Source of the DNA: Acanthosepion pharaonis
Taxonomy: Eukaryota > Mollusca > Cephalopoda > Sepiida > Sepiidae
Direction: 5' to 3'
Assembly: GCA_903632075.3 (NCBI GenBank)
Contig: CAHIKZ030004296.1
Coordinates: 98,501-162,500 of the forward strand
DNA length: 64,000 nt
Part shown: piece by piece, positions 45,000 through 57,040 of the stretch
Layout: every line of letters begins with the position of its first letter
How positions within the stretch are numbered: the stretch's first letter is position 1
Notes under the pieces: generated by a model
Databases searched by the model: none
Seen by the model: the letters and a program-made list of their open reading frames with translations, nothing else
Told to the model about the DNA's origin: nothing
Made by a program: the position numbers and the translations under genes

Positions 45000-45062
45000 C
45001 CCTCCTCAATTTATAGCCAAAACCACACAGATGCATGCTGGGATTTCTTCCTAGCCAATAAG
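45000..45062 (-). promoter_or_regulatory. Promoter-like block and first 5' UTR exon with splice donor
   Basis: On the minus strand, in order: an inverted CCAAT box (ATTGG, 45055-45059), then AATCCCAGCATGC at about 45033-45045, matching the core of the ZNF143/STAF promoter site, then GGAGGG|GTAAGTATT, a near-consensus donor with the exon ending at 45000. ZNF143 plus CCAAT without a working TATA is typical of housekeeping promoters. A TATAAAT at 45009-45015 is too close to the donor to set this exon's start. The next minus-strand exons in line are those at 35 kb and 26 kb, then DHRS1. Confidence 0.45.
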
Positions 45063-47420
45063 ATAGGCCACGTTTTTGGTCTTTCTGATTAAAAAAAAAA
45101 ATCGTCCTGAAGCTAGAATGCTGTAATCACTTGTCTATATCACCCATTTTTTGTGTTAACATCATTCTCAGTTTGTGAACCTTTTGACTTATTAATGTTG
45201 CCTTGCATAATATTTGTGCAACTTTTTTTTTCTCTTGTTGTTTATTGCAAACTTTGTCAATTGTTTGTTGGGCATTTCTGCCACTTACACTTAACCATGG
45301 CTAATTACGTTACATTTTGATTCTTGTCCAAAAGCAAACTATTTCTTTGTTGGTCAAGAAGAGTAAGAAAACTAATTAAAAACTAATTGAAGTTTCCTTC
45401 TTTAAGTTCATATGAAAACCATTTTTCAAATTTCTAAATTTTTCCTAAAATTTCAAAGACAGACTTTCTAAACATTCTTCATAAAAAATGCTGGAAACTT
45501 TTGTACTAATAACAATCTGACAACTAATCTAGACTTACACTTTCCACCTTCAAAAACGAAACAGACAAGAAAATTGAAACTGATACGTCTATCCATGAAG
45601 TGTTTGTCACACTGACATATCATGACTTTTGGAAGTGTTAATTTTTATTTTATAAAAAATATCCTTGTAACTTTTATTCTATTTGAAATGAAATGTCTTA
45701 TAAAACAATTTAAAATGCTGTAGTTAAATTCTTTCCATAAAAAAGAATTCCCAGTTTTTCTCATTTTAAATTAAGTAAAATTTAAATTTTATGATCGCTC
45801 AAATGCAAAATTTTTATCCCTCCCACCAATATTTTTTGTTCATCTTAGCAAACTTGATTTCAGCCTGAATTTTTGAGATGAACAATTATGATTTCATTCA
45901 AATTATTGTCCTAATCTTGTTTTTTATATTTTGGCTATGATACTCTCTATAACTGATTTATCCAGTGAGATTGATTTTCATTTTTTTTTTTTAATTATAT
46001 AAATAAAAATATATTAGGGTCATAACAAATTAAAAAAAAAAAAAAAAAAAGATTTAAGCATTATATTTGATATAAAAATTCTAACATTTTATTAAAAATT
46101 TTCCAGTGCTTAGAAAAGGTTAATTTGAACTGGTGTCAACTGAAAGGAATGGGTTTTTCTGGATCAACCCAAGTAGCTCAACTATCAATTCTATTTCAAA
46201 GCAATAAAAATATCTCAGAAGACATTGTTTATCTTTGATTTTGTTTGAATCCAAAGTTTTGACAAGAAAATAATCTCAAATTCATTGTTTTTGTAGCTTT
46301 GTTATTTTTCACACCTTAAAATGATGACTTAAATGTTGCCTGGCATCAGAATGTTACATGAACAAAAAAAAAAAAAAACTAAACATTATATCTGGTGATA
46401 GAGACATATGATTGGTTTTAAAAAATTTAACCCAACAAAAACTAAATTCTCCTAATAACATGATTTAAGCAAACACATTTCTAGCTTAACTAGTAATGTT
46501 AAAAAGTTTAATGGTTTTGTTTTTTAAGGAATATATTCTGGTTTCAAATTCATGACTTTAAATATATTTTTCTGTTCAATTCAAATAAATCATTCCAAAG
46601 AAATGAATTCTAACACAAAATGTGTTTGTAAGATCTATTGTAGTGCTATTCGTCACACATACTGATAGCTACAAACTCCAGACACAGATGCTCTTTAATT
46701 TATCATAACTCCTATCAATGAAAAAATATTATTTTGCAACACCTCAACCAATTTTAGTCATATTACAAAGACAAAGAAATTATTTTTCTTTAAGAAAAGC
46801 TAGATTGAATTGTAATTTTTTTAAAAGAATTTCTTTGAATTATAATCTGAAAAGAAGCTGTGGTGCATATTACCAAATAAATAACCGTGATAACCTATTT
46901 TCTTAAGTCTTATGAGTATACAATCATGCTAAAATGAACTCTGACTTTTAGTCCAGTGTTAGATTTTCCTAGTCTATTTTTTTAATTTTTGACACATGCT
47001 GAAATGAATGTCAGTGTCCATTTGCTAACTGGACTCCTTTCATAAAACTTTACATTTTTCAGATTTTTTTTTTTTTTGATATGTATTTAAAAATTTTTTG
47101 ACATGTATTTTTGCTGTTTAAAAAAAATAATATAATTAAGAAAAAAAGATTGTATTTAGAACAAATTTTAAAGGCTAACATTCTTATTGCTAAGGTGGTA
47201 TATAAAAGTTTTTGTAAAAAAATTGACAAGCTGGAGTAACATAGGTAACTCAGTTGCTACCAATTTGAACCCTCTCCCTTTGTTTCTTTATGTAAATCTT
47301 TCAAAATTAATTGTGTTGCATATTTTTTTCTTGTGAGTAGCTGCATAACATAATACAAGTCCTATCAATCTTTTAAAATGTCTCCTGGGATACATGCATC
47401 ATTAAAGTAAATGATACTGT
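45063..47420. other. Intergenic AT-rich DNA
   Basis: Between the 45-kb promoter block and the 5S-SINE I see only A/T homopolymers (46031-46049, 46365-46379) and chance frames. Confidence 0.35.
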
Positions 47421-47732
47421 ACAGAGGCTTACATCACATTAAAACATTGGTTCCTGTATGATCACTGGAGTTAAGCAACATTGAGTTTGGTCAGTAGCTA
47501 AATGGGTGACCACTCGGAAATACCAGGTGGTGTAAGCTTGGATGTATGGGTGTTGTAATATATAGTGGCTTGTTATTGTTAATCGGAAACCAGAATTCCA
47601 ATTCCCACTAGGTTTATTATATTTACTTATGTGCAAATCTCTTCGGTATGAATCCCCCTCTTCTCTCCAAGTTATGGGTTAATTAGTAAAACTTGTATCA
47701 CTATAATCTCAAAAAAAAAAAAAAAAAAAAAA
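47421..47732 (+). mobile_element. 5S rRNA-headed SINE with poly-A tail
   Basis: The first 120 bases (47421-47540) align along a whole 5S rRNA: the ACATCACATTAAAACATTGG region, ATGATCACTGGAGTTAAGCA, AAATGGGTGACCACTCGGAA (C box of the internal promoter) and ATACCAGGTGGTGTAAGCTT at the end. Then comes the S2 SINE body (ATATATAGTGGCTTGTTATT, TTCCAATTCCCACT, TTCGGTATGAATCCCCCTCT, AAGTTATGGGTTAATTAGTA) and 22 A residues at 47710-47732. This is SINE3-like architecture. Confidence 0.82.
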
Positions 47733-48889
47733 ACCCTTACACCCTAAAAATATTTTCTGGCTTTAAATTGTTAAGTTGTTAAATTGCTTAAATGTATATT
47801 TTCCTACCCAGCACAAATATTGAACTTATAGCCTTCAGCTAATGTAAACTTGTGCTTTAATAAGTTAACTTGTTCCACCTGCAGTTGGAATGGGTTCTGC
47901 CCACTGAGTTCTATAGAAAGTTGTGTCCCCCACCACTAGGGATATGTTAATCCATTTGTCTGTGGTTGGAATTTATATTTTGATTTTAACCCAAGTCCTA
48001 GAGGTCTTCCCCCCAGGCAGTATCTCTCCATTGGGAAGTGCCAAGAGGCTTGGGAATTTTTCCATGGTATAGTTGTTAAACTCACTTTAAACCTTGACCT
48101 TGTGTAACATCCAGTTGCAACATGGGCACCCTGGTGAATACCTATAAATCTATTTGCCTGGTGAAGTTATGGCAGATTAGATCAACATAAATACTTGGAA
48201 AGGGTTGATAAGCTGTAGAAAGTGAATCAATCAAGTCTTTTTGGGCATTAACATCATCATAATCTGAAACCCACACAGAAATTATTTTATGTGACGGAAC
48301 ATGCAAGATAGGCAAATAAATCATTTTGCATTTTTTTCATCCTAGTATTCATAATTAATTAAGGGAAAGTTTATTAGGCAAAATGAAACAATTTTTGTTT
48401 CATTTGAATATCTGATAAAATTTAAATAGGATTATATTGTTCCAATAGTACTTTTTGCTAACCTTAGTCTGAAAAGGTTTTAAAAACAAGTGGATCCAGG
48501 GGATGATTATCACCAGTTTGGTATTGATCGCTGTTCAGCATTACCATTTCATCCAAAATTGTGGCAGGTGTTAACAGTGGAGCAGGTATTGGGAGAGAGA
48601 AGTTAGTTTTTTTCACTCAATCCAGTTCCTGGTTTCTGTAATTGCTGCAGACAAACTCTGGTTCAGTCAATGCCAGGTGCAGAACCATGGGTGGCATGAT
48701 CAAAAGGGGAGTGAATGGAGTGTAGAGAACAAGAGGGGGTTACAAAAAGAAAGGATTGTGGAGCTGTAAAAAATAAAAATAGAGAGAAAAAAAAAACAAC
48801 AACAAAAAAGTATAAGACTAAGACAGTTTTATGCCAACATGACGGGTTTATTTAGTATAAAAAATGCTAATCCCAGTAATGGGATTTTT

Positions 48890-48892
<3 letters not shown>

Positions 48893-48986
<94 letters not shown>
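48893..48986. repeat. (AT)n(GT)(AT)n microsatellite
   Basis: Two long AT runs separated by GGTGTGTG. Confidence 0.95.
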
Positions 48987-48988
<2 letters not shown>

Positions 48989-49568
48989 TTTGCCACGTGA
49001 TGGTTGTGGGGTCAGCAATGCAACATAATTATACACTCACCAAGCATCAAGAAAAGCTAAAGGGAAATTAATTATTTGGTAGGGATTTTTCCAGATCTAC
49101 TTTTGAATATTTCCCAAGTAGCATTTATATATTTTTTCATCTTGGAAAAAAAAATTATCCCCACTCCTATTTGGTGGAATATTCCCTTCCAACATTTTGT
49201 GGCAGGCCTAAATGAAGAATACCATGCCTACAGAATCCCATGAAACTCTATGAAACAACACACAATTCTTTGGAAATGGGACACAGCATGGATTTCTATA
49301 AGAATGAAATGTCACTGCCCCACAATCAGATATCACATAGCTCATACAAATGCTCACACTGACTGGGTGGCAGAGAGAGAGAGAGAAAGTAACTTGATGG
49401 ACTGGTGTTCAGTGTCACTAACAGCTTCAGTAATACCATTAGTATTTACACATAGTGTCTTTACAAACAGGGAGTCACCGATCAAAAATAATTATCACAA
49501 ATATTTCATTTCTTTTGTGATATTTAGAAGAAGAAAAAAAAAAGAAAGAAGAAAAAACAGCTATTATT

Positions 49569-49608
<40 letters not shown>

Positions 49609-50489
49609 AAACTTTGTTTTTTCTTTTCTTCTTCAAGATTACATTTCACTTATTTGACTTGTGAACCTGTAATCTTCATTCAGTTCTAGTACAAATGATA
49701 CAATCAGAAAGTAGAAGCATATGAATGTCAACATATACAAAAATAGATAAAATAAAAGGGTGAGGGGAAGGAAAAAAATAATCACTACACATTATGATGA
49801 AATGCTATTTAATCATATCTTTACAAATTTCCAAAGATGTTCAAATTAGAATTTTTCTTTTTCAAAACAAAAATTATCATAAAAATAAAATTAAAAAAAA
49901 TTTAAAGAGTTTCTTATTTTTAGATTGAAAATATAAAATAAAAAATAAATTGATAATTTTAAGTATCTCTTTGAATTCAAGACAAAAAATTTTTTTTCCT
50001 TTTTTAAAAAAAAAAGAAAAAAAAAAAGAAAAAGATCAGCAACTCCCTGTAATGTAGGATAAATAAAAGGTGAAAATGGTTGTTGGGATGTGGTTTAAGA
50101 AGCAAAACGCTTCATCTGTTTCTGCTTTTAAAGAGAGGGGGAGAAAAAGGGGTGCAACAGAGTTGGGAGTTGTTACTTTCATGGTATAGCAAGCAAACAC
50201 TGAGTTTTAACTACACAGTTGTTTCACATTAAGAAAAAATGTGTAGGCAGCTATAGAAAACTGCTGCTGACATAGACGCAGTATATGAAAACCAAGCTTG
50301 GTATTTTACATTGTATGTTTTTTGTTTATTTGATTTTTTTTTTAAATTCAATGACAGCATAGATTCATTTTAATTTCATGCTAAATTTGTATATTCTGTT
50401 AAGGATGTTTGAGAAGTACATCTGATGATATAAATGGACATTCCTACAGAAAAATTCATTTCTGCTCTTCTTTTTAACCCCCAATTATG

Positions 50490-50560
50490 AATACAGGAAA
50501 CTGTGGAGAACCATGATCACCCATGTCCCTTCAGGACATGGCATGTAAAGAGAGAATCAA
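50490..50560 (+). mobile_element. LINE L1 3' end fragment
   Basis: GGAAACTGTGGAGAACCATG + ATCACCCATGTCCCTTCAGG + ACATGGCATG. The last part is a GTCCTTCAGGAC-like hairpin that closes this LINE family; the reverse copy is at 10085-10150. Confidence 0.55.
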
Positions 50561-50999
50561 GTACAGCATTAGCAATACACATATGCAAATTGTTTTACAC
50601 ACACTCATACATACATGTTGTGCCTTTTATTAAAAAATGGCAAACATTTCCTCCCTCAATCCCACCCTCCCTTTTCAATTTTTTTTTTTTTATGTCAGTT
50701 TGGTCCAAGATGACAACAATAAGAGGGTGATGACATTCAAAATGGTGAAAAAGACCAATTTGCAATTTGTTACAAGGACAAAAAGTATCCCCCAGATTTC
50801 CTCACAAGCTCATTGCAAGACTTTGGCAAATTTGTTGCAGGTCAAATTTAGTCAAGACGGGAAAAAAAAAACAAATAAAAAAACCTCAAAAACTGCAAAT
50901 TATTTTTTTACATTATTCAGACGAGTGACTTCATCTCTGATTTTATCACTATGTTTCAGATGGCATGTTCTTCATGCTCTTCTGTTGATGTAAACATTG

Positions 51000-52350
51000 T
51001 AATAAAAACAACAAAGATGAAGATGCTAATCTGTATAATGTGTGGATTACAGAAATTACTTCATCATGGAACTCAAAGTAACAGTTGTTGAAACTGCAGT
51101 TTCTTGAAATTGAATTGACTGAATGCAAGGTTAATACAAATAGTGAGTTACAGAAAAAGAAAAGAAATTGTCCAAGTCAAGGTTACAATATCATTAAGAG
51201 GAGACCCACAACAACAAAGCAATGATCATATAGCAGTGGTTACCATTTGTGGTGCTTCTTTAACTACAAGACACACAGCACATAGAAAACTTAGCTGTCA
51301 GGAATTGGATCTAAAATTAAGGCTTCTAAAACAATTGATCAGTTAAGTTTTGGAGATTAAGTCTTTCTCTCTTCTCGAATTAACAGAAGACAAATTGTTG
51401 TTATAAATCTAAGAAACAGTAAAGAGAAATGGGTTAATATGAAAACCTAAGTGCTGAGTGGGAAACAAAAAAAAATAACAACTTTCATCATTAGAGAAGA
51501 CTAAATCCATTCTCTTGTTGTTAGATGGGGCTTCTGGGATATCTAGTAATTTTTTATTTTATTTTAATCAAGAACTCCTCATTTTTAAAGGTAGCAATTA
51601 TGAGCAAAACATGTTTAAACACATAAGCAAGTGACAGATATTTCTATATAAAATGTATAATCAAACCTCTCATGAAGTGTATAAAGGCCAAGTTTTAGTG
51701 TCAAGTTTGAAATATTTAGTTAGCAAGGGCAACTAAGTAGAAAAAAAAAAAGAAAAAAAAGAAAAGAAATTCTACTTATTACTTTGTAAGTAGTTTTGAA
51801 TGTCAGAGCAACTAAAGCAAGAAATTGTGAGGCAGGGAAATTGGTAGAAAAATTCAGAATTATGGAAACTAGCCAGGACTATAAGAAAACTGGTAATGAA
51901 AAAGAATTACAAGAGTTCAAGAATCAAATTGGCAATATTCACTTCTACTTGACCTCTCACGACTTGAACAAGGAAATAGATAAGAATTTATATACTACAA
52001 GTGAAAGTTTGGCATGAACTTGGCATCCCTTTATAGGCTACTATGACAAAACGCTGCTTATACAGAAAACAGATATAAGCAGGCTAGACAAATCATCTAC
52101 TTTCTGCAATTTCCAGTACACAGCACTGATATTTCTGATCCACATTTTTGTGTCTCAAAGCAAATGTGATTTAAATGGGCAGACAACTCTGATATACATT
52201 ACTAGAACAGCGATAACAACAGGAGCAAAATGTCAATATTTACTAAAACAATAGAAGGAAAAATGTTGGAAATTGTTTTCAACTAAGCTTCAAATATTTT
52301 AGGGTGAATTTTAATTGGTTGTTCTATGCAATGTGATCACCCATTTTTAT
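51000..52350. other. Intergenic DNA with a Penelope-signature scrap
   Basis: AAAACAACAAAGATGAAGAT at 51005-51024 matches the arm signature; otherwise only chance frames, none with splice or domain support. Confidence 0.3.
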
Positions 52351-53671
52351 TGCATTATTTAATTTTTTTTAATTGCAAGGTCTTTTCCAAGAAAGAAAGA
52401 AAAAAAAAAACAAACCCTCTCTTTTGTAGGCATTAGTAGAAATTTCTCGTGAGAATGGAGGGGAAAAAAAAAACAAAAAAAAAAAAAAAAAAGAAGCAAA
52501 GTACTAAATAGCATTGAATTCCCATGCAACCCAATCATTCCAATTATATATAAGAAAAAATATAAACCAACCTTGGCCAAACAAACAGACATGAATTTTT
52601 CGCATTTTACAAACAGGCATATACAGAAATGTGCCATTTATTCATCAATGCCACTCATAACAAAAGCAAACATTTTAAGACATTGTATACCCCCAACCTT
52701 CTTTAGTTCTCACTATGGCCAAAAAGAAAAAAAAAAAAAAAAAAAAAAAAAAAAGAAAAAAAAAGTTAAATTGTCAAAGAGAATGATTAGCACACACTGT
52801 ATGTAGAACAGAACTTATATACACACTTAAAGGAAAAAAAATATTCAAAAAAGAAGTCTTTATGAATTGGGTTTTAAATGACAGTTTTTTTTTTTTGTTT
52901 TTCAAATCATGTATAATTGTTCATGGTATCAAAAGTTTTTCTTCTTCATGAAAGCCATGTAAAAATTCAACATTTTACAAATAAGAAGAAAGAAAAAAAA
53001 AAAAAAAGAGGGAAAAACAAGAAAGGAGAGAAGATGTTAAGGTGTAGAAATAACCATTTAAAATGCAATCCAAGGAAGACTGACTCAGAATTGGAAAAAA
53101 AAAATTATCCAAAGTAAACAAGGATGTAAAGGGTGTTGCTGGAAATTCCAAAGATTGAAATGTCAATTCCGCATTTCTATTGGATATACATTCACAAAAA
53201 TGGTGGTTTTATTGAGTGACTTTAAAGAAATAATTAAAAAGAAAGAAAGAAAAAACATTGGGAGAGGGTAAAAAAAAAAAAAGAAAAAAAAAGGAAAATA
53301 ACAATAATACTACAAAAAACACACAATCACACATTCTGTAAGTAAACCAGGAGCCAGTCATCCTTCAAATGCCAGCCTGGTTGTCCTGACATACAAACTT
53401 TTGGTAGAGTTTTTTTTTTATACTTTTCTGTAAAACAGGCTACCAAATTTTATATTTGTTAAATCTTCAGGTTAGATTTTTTTTTCAAAGGGAAAAAAAA
53501 CTTTTTTTTGTTACTTGCATAATAAAAACAAGTACAATTGATGAAGAGGAAAATGAACAATTATCAGAATCTTCTGGTTGAGATTATTTCATTTTTTTTT
53601 TTTTTTTGGTAACTGTACATTCCAAAATATCAGTAAGTCCATGGAATGGTCTCTGTCTGACAAATGCATAC

Positions 53672-53679
<8 letters not shown>

Positions 53680-53731
<52 letters not shown>
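53680..53731. repeat. (AT)n microsatellite
   Basis: An AT run downstream of the srGAP stop. Confidence 0.93.
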
Positions 53732-53736
<5 letters not shown>

Positions 53737-54053
53737 CATATACACAGATGAAAATTTTAAAAATCATCTGTGGAAACTGTTACGAAAAAAAAATTTAAAT
53801 CATCAACAGTTTTTTAATTTGGAGTTAAAATTTAATATTCCTGCTCTTAAGGAATTTAAACATACACATCAAGCAGAAGAGAAAAAGGAAAGAAAAAGAT
53901 GAAAGAAAAATAAGTAAAAGAAAAAAAATGTGAGATGCACAAAAGAGCTAGATAAAAGAAAAAGAAAAATGAGAGAAAGGTATAAAAGAAAGATAAAAAA
54001 GTGAAAAAGAAAGAAAAAATGAGAAGGAAAAATAAAAAGAGAAAAGATGGGAG

Positions 54054-54061
<8 letters not shown>

Positions 54062-54089
<28 letters not shown>
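54062..54089. repeat. (GA)n microsatellite in a purine-only tract
   Basis: The tract 53870-54090 is about 90 percent purine on the plus strand, ending in (GA)n. It could adopt H-DNA. Confidence 0.85.
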
Positions 54090-54091
<2 letters not shown>

Positions 54092-54766
54092 AATAGTGCA
54101 CAGCACTAGGAGAAGTAAACATGAGGATACTAGTATTTAAATTTTTTATTTTTAATTTTCCTAGCTGACAGACTGATGGGAGGCCAGGTAAACAGGAGAG
54201 ACCACGTCATGTACTTCTTGTAATAAAGGAATGATACAAAAAGTGAATTATCAATCATTTGTACCTTATTTCTTCAACAAATAGATTGATCAATTGGTTT
54301 CCAGAATACAATTAATGTATTTTTCTCCCCCAAGTAAACTTTATCCGAGCAGCTAGGAAGGTGCAATGACCAATTTTTTTTTAATATTTGAGGGAAACGC
54401 CCTAAGATGAGATAACAGTCAGCATCTGGAGAAAACTGTACACCTTTGTCATGTCTGGGGGAGGGGGTGGGTGGTAGTTTATTCACCTTTATGTGAAAAC
54501 TGAATTGAGAGTAAATATTACATAACAAGGTGTTCAGAAATTTCATTTCAACAACTTCCTTTTGAAAATTTAAACAAAACGATAAAAGGAAATTTTAAAT
54601 TTTTTCTCCTGTTTGTAAAAACCTGTTCCTCTACCAAAATCACTGAATTGCACTCTTTATTACTATTATTTTTTTTTTTTACCCCCTTTGAATAAATGCT
54701 TGTGCACATTTCTTGATTATGAAAAAAAAAAAAAAAAAAAAAAAAAAACACGAAATAAAAATTTTT

Positions 54767-55703
54767 CTATTGCTTTGTTGCAGTTGTGGACGTTTCAACT
54801 CCTTCCTCAGCCTGGGTAAATTTACGTTGGGGGTCTGGAGACTTTGTAGGCTTACGCATAATAGGGGGCTTTGCTTTTATTGGCGGCTTGGGCTTCTCAG
54901 GGACAGGAGGGGGTGTTGAGCAAAGCCCGTCACTAGGGGCCTCGGCTAGTCCAGCAGGAGGCATGGGGCTGGGACATATACGTCCACCAGGCACCTGTGT
55001 GTTGAAGCTTCGTTTTATTGATGACTGCAGAAGTCCACCAGGCGGCTGTACCTCCTCGGGAGCACTGTGCCGATTAAGGGTGGTTGCTGCACGTAGCAAC
55101 TGATGCCCCTTCTTGAGGGTACTTTGATTAGACTTGGCAAAAGCATCAGCACCACTGATGACAGTGGGGCTACCAGGCTCACTATTTTCCTGGGAGGGTG
55201 GGGAATCAGAACCCTCGGGGAGGTCCAGGACCAGGTCGGGCGTGTGCTTAGGGGTTGGTTTATTCTTCATGGCTGGTAGACTCATTCTTTTATCAGTTTT
55301 TTGTTGAACTTCTAATGACTTGATCCCAGACATCACCTTTGCCAGAGCGTCCTCGATAGCTGCCACCTCTGCACTGCTCGTGGGAGGTGGTTCAGATTTC
55401 TCTTCCACGATAGCGGGTTCTTTAGGAACCCGTTCTCGAATCATTGGAAGAGGAGGGGCTTCCAGCTTTGTATACATTTTGGGTGATGATGGACATGTAG
55501 ACATAGTCTTTGGACTTTCAGGTCTTTCCGGCCTTTCCTGTTCTTTGAAAAGGATGTTCGGTTGAGACATACACTTTTCTAACTGTTGATTGGTTGTACT
55601 GTCATCGCTTAGCTGACGCATTGGTGGTTTAAGAGGCAGTGATTGTGTAGAACTATGCTTATCTTCCTCTCCACTACTGCTGTGGTTCCGCTTATCCTCC
55701 CGT
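54767..55703 (-). CDS. Last coding exon of a SLIT-ROBO Rho GTPase-activating protein (srGAP)
   Basis: The exon has 937 bases: one base completing a split codon, 311 codons and a TAA stop. The acceptor is TTTTGTTATTCTGCAG. It starts REDKRNHSSSGEEDK and is Ser/Pro-rich and disordered. Two stretches identify the family: a helix AIEDALAKVMSGIKSLE (about 55306-55362) followed by KHTPDLVLDLPEG (about 55213-55245) and SEPGSP, the counterpart of the srGAP tail segment ALNELRELERQ..APDVVLD..SEPASP. A proline run PPPVPEKPKPPIKAKPPI near the end is a likely SH3 ligand. srGAPs couple Robo receptors to Rac/Cdc42/Rho and bend membrane through an F-BAR domain. The F-BAR, RhoGAP and SH3 exons are not visible from 55704 to 64000 and should lie further right. 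Confidence 0.72.
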
Positions 55704-56149
55704 CTGCAGAATAACAAAAAGAAAAAAAAGCAGTTAAATATATATTTAGATTTATATCTACAATTTCATTATATTTCTATTTCTAAGAAATTCAAAATTT
55801 TAGCTAAAGTACCAGAAAAGAAATACTGATTCCATAACAGTAGTTACATTTAAGAAAATGAAACAACTAGTATAAAAGAGAAATAGTACAAATAAATTTT
55901 GTACTGAAGCTAAAACCTATCACTACACTTACTTATAAATATTTTTAACATTTTAGTATTTAAAACAATTCATCTTGAATGTTAATCTTGTTAAAATTAA
56001 CCATAATACACTGCAATTTTAGTGATTAATTTTTACTTATTTTACTTTTTTTCATGTAATTACATACAATATCATAAAAAAGGAATATATTTTAAAAATC
56101 TGTCAATTTATCGTAATTTCAAAGATTATCATTTAACTTTTATGATTAT

Positions 56150-56240
56150 TCTAGAGCCAGAGTTCAAGTTTTGACCAACAAATCTCCAGTCTTCATCAGA
56201 TGATACATTTTTTCAGATGATAAATTTAATCAAATCACAT
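56150..56240 (-). repeat. Hammerhead-like Penelope repeat scrap
   Basis: On the minus strand CTGATGA (56199-56193) is followed by a GAC..GTC stem around TGGAGATTTGTTG, then AAAACTTGAACTC. Apart from A for G in GAAA it fits the hammerhead core. Confidence 0.5.
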
Positions 56241-56289
56241 GATAAATATCAAGATAAAAAAATACTTTTTAGGTACTTCTTTATATCAC

Positions 56290-56580
56290 CTGAATGTGTG
56301 GGTTGCATAATGGTTATTGGCACAGAAAATGGAATCAGTGAGTTGAGTTCCAGTTCTGGACTAGTCTGTTGCATTCAATTAATGTAAATATCCTTGGGAA
56401 AAGCATCAATCTATTTCTTCTCTCCACTAGCTACTGGTTAAATAACTGGGTAGACTGGGCTATCTAGCTGTAGGTAGTTACCAGTCTAGAAAGAGGAGAA
56501 TTGAATTCAAAACAAAGGCAACAGGAAACCACTCCACTGTCTTTGCTAAGAAGTCATGGCAATTCACAGGTAAAGAAATA
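56290..56580 (+). mobile_element. SINE S2, second copy
   Basis: GGTTGCATAATGGTTATTGG (A box), GTGAGTTGAGTTCCAGTTC (B box), then TCCTTGGGAAAAGCATCAAT and GCTACTGGTTAAATAACTGG, the S2 body. It lies in the srGAP intron. Confidence 0.7.
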
Positions 56581-56584
56581 TGAT

Positions 56585-56627
56585 CTATAAAGCCATAATT
56601 GCCTGTATTCTGAAAGGAAATGAGACA

Positions 56628-56661
<34 letters not shown>

Positions 56662-56980
56662 AAAAATCACTAACTTGAGTAATGTCACTGCCCAACTGAT
56701 CCTCAAATATGGGCATCAAGGATGGATGTGGCTTTTTAGTCCTGCTCATTCTCCTCTGCAGATGTAGCAACATTGGTTGCCTCTTGCAGTAGATGTTAAA
56801 GTAATATTGCAGTTAATTCATCAGCTGAGGCATGAGCAATCTAGAGTAAGGTTTTCATAGTCATTTTGCAAGATGTTGGCCTTCTTAATGCAATTTTTAT
56901 AACACTGTTTCAGAGCTGGTCTTTTTCCCTTGGTTAACTCACCATACAGAAACTGCTTGGTGAATTAGCCGAGGGAAAAA
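56585..56980 (-). mobile_element. LINE C-terminal relic in the srGAP intron
   Basis: The minus strand encodes KQFLYGELTKGKRPALKQCY and KNCIKKANI, the RMDDxRxPKQxLYGEL..GKR..GxPxxRxKD region common at the end of several LINE proteins, then a broken tail with MSRTKKPHPS. (CT)n(AT)n lies at 56630-56661. Confidence 0.72.
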
Positions 56981-57000
56981 GATATATACAAGGCAAAAAG

Positions 57001-57005
<5 letters not shown>

Positions 57006-57037
<32 letters not shown>
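57006..57037. repeat. (AT)n microsatellite
   Basis: An AT run in the presumed srGAP intron. Confidence 0.92.

Positions 57038-57040
<3 letters not shown>

Larger units (their letters stand above)
48987..54766 (-). other. Region downstream of the srGAP stop: possible long 3' UTR and intergenic DNA
   Basis: After the TAA there is a minus-strand AATAAA (TTTATT at about 54656-54661), roughly 110 bases downstream, which could end a short 3' UTR. Several more occur further left. The stretch is full of A and T homopolymers (for example 52726-52764, 52984-53008, 54721-54748), (AG)n at 49573-49605 and 54062-54089, and (AT)n at 53680-53731. No conserved reading frame is seen on either strand. Transcript ends cannot be fixed from sequence alone. 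Confidence 0.35.

Noticed and set aside
47421..47540. Functional 5S rRNA gene
   Set aside because: Too many changes along the molecule, and it is fused to a SINE body with poly-A.
49250..49657. 135-codon frame with Arg-Glu repeats
   Set aside because: The Arg-Glu stretch is only (GA)n translated; the rest has no recognisable domain.
54786..55103. 105-codon plus-strand frame, Gly-rich
   Set aside because: Antisense shadow of the proline-rich srGAP exon.
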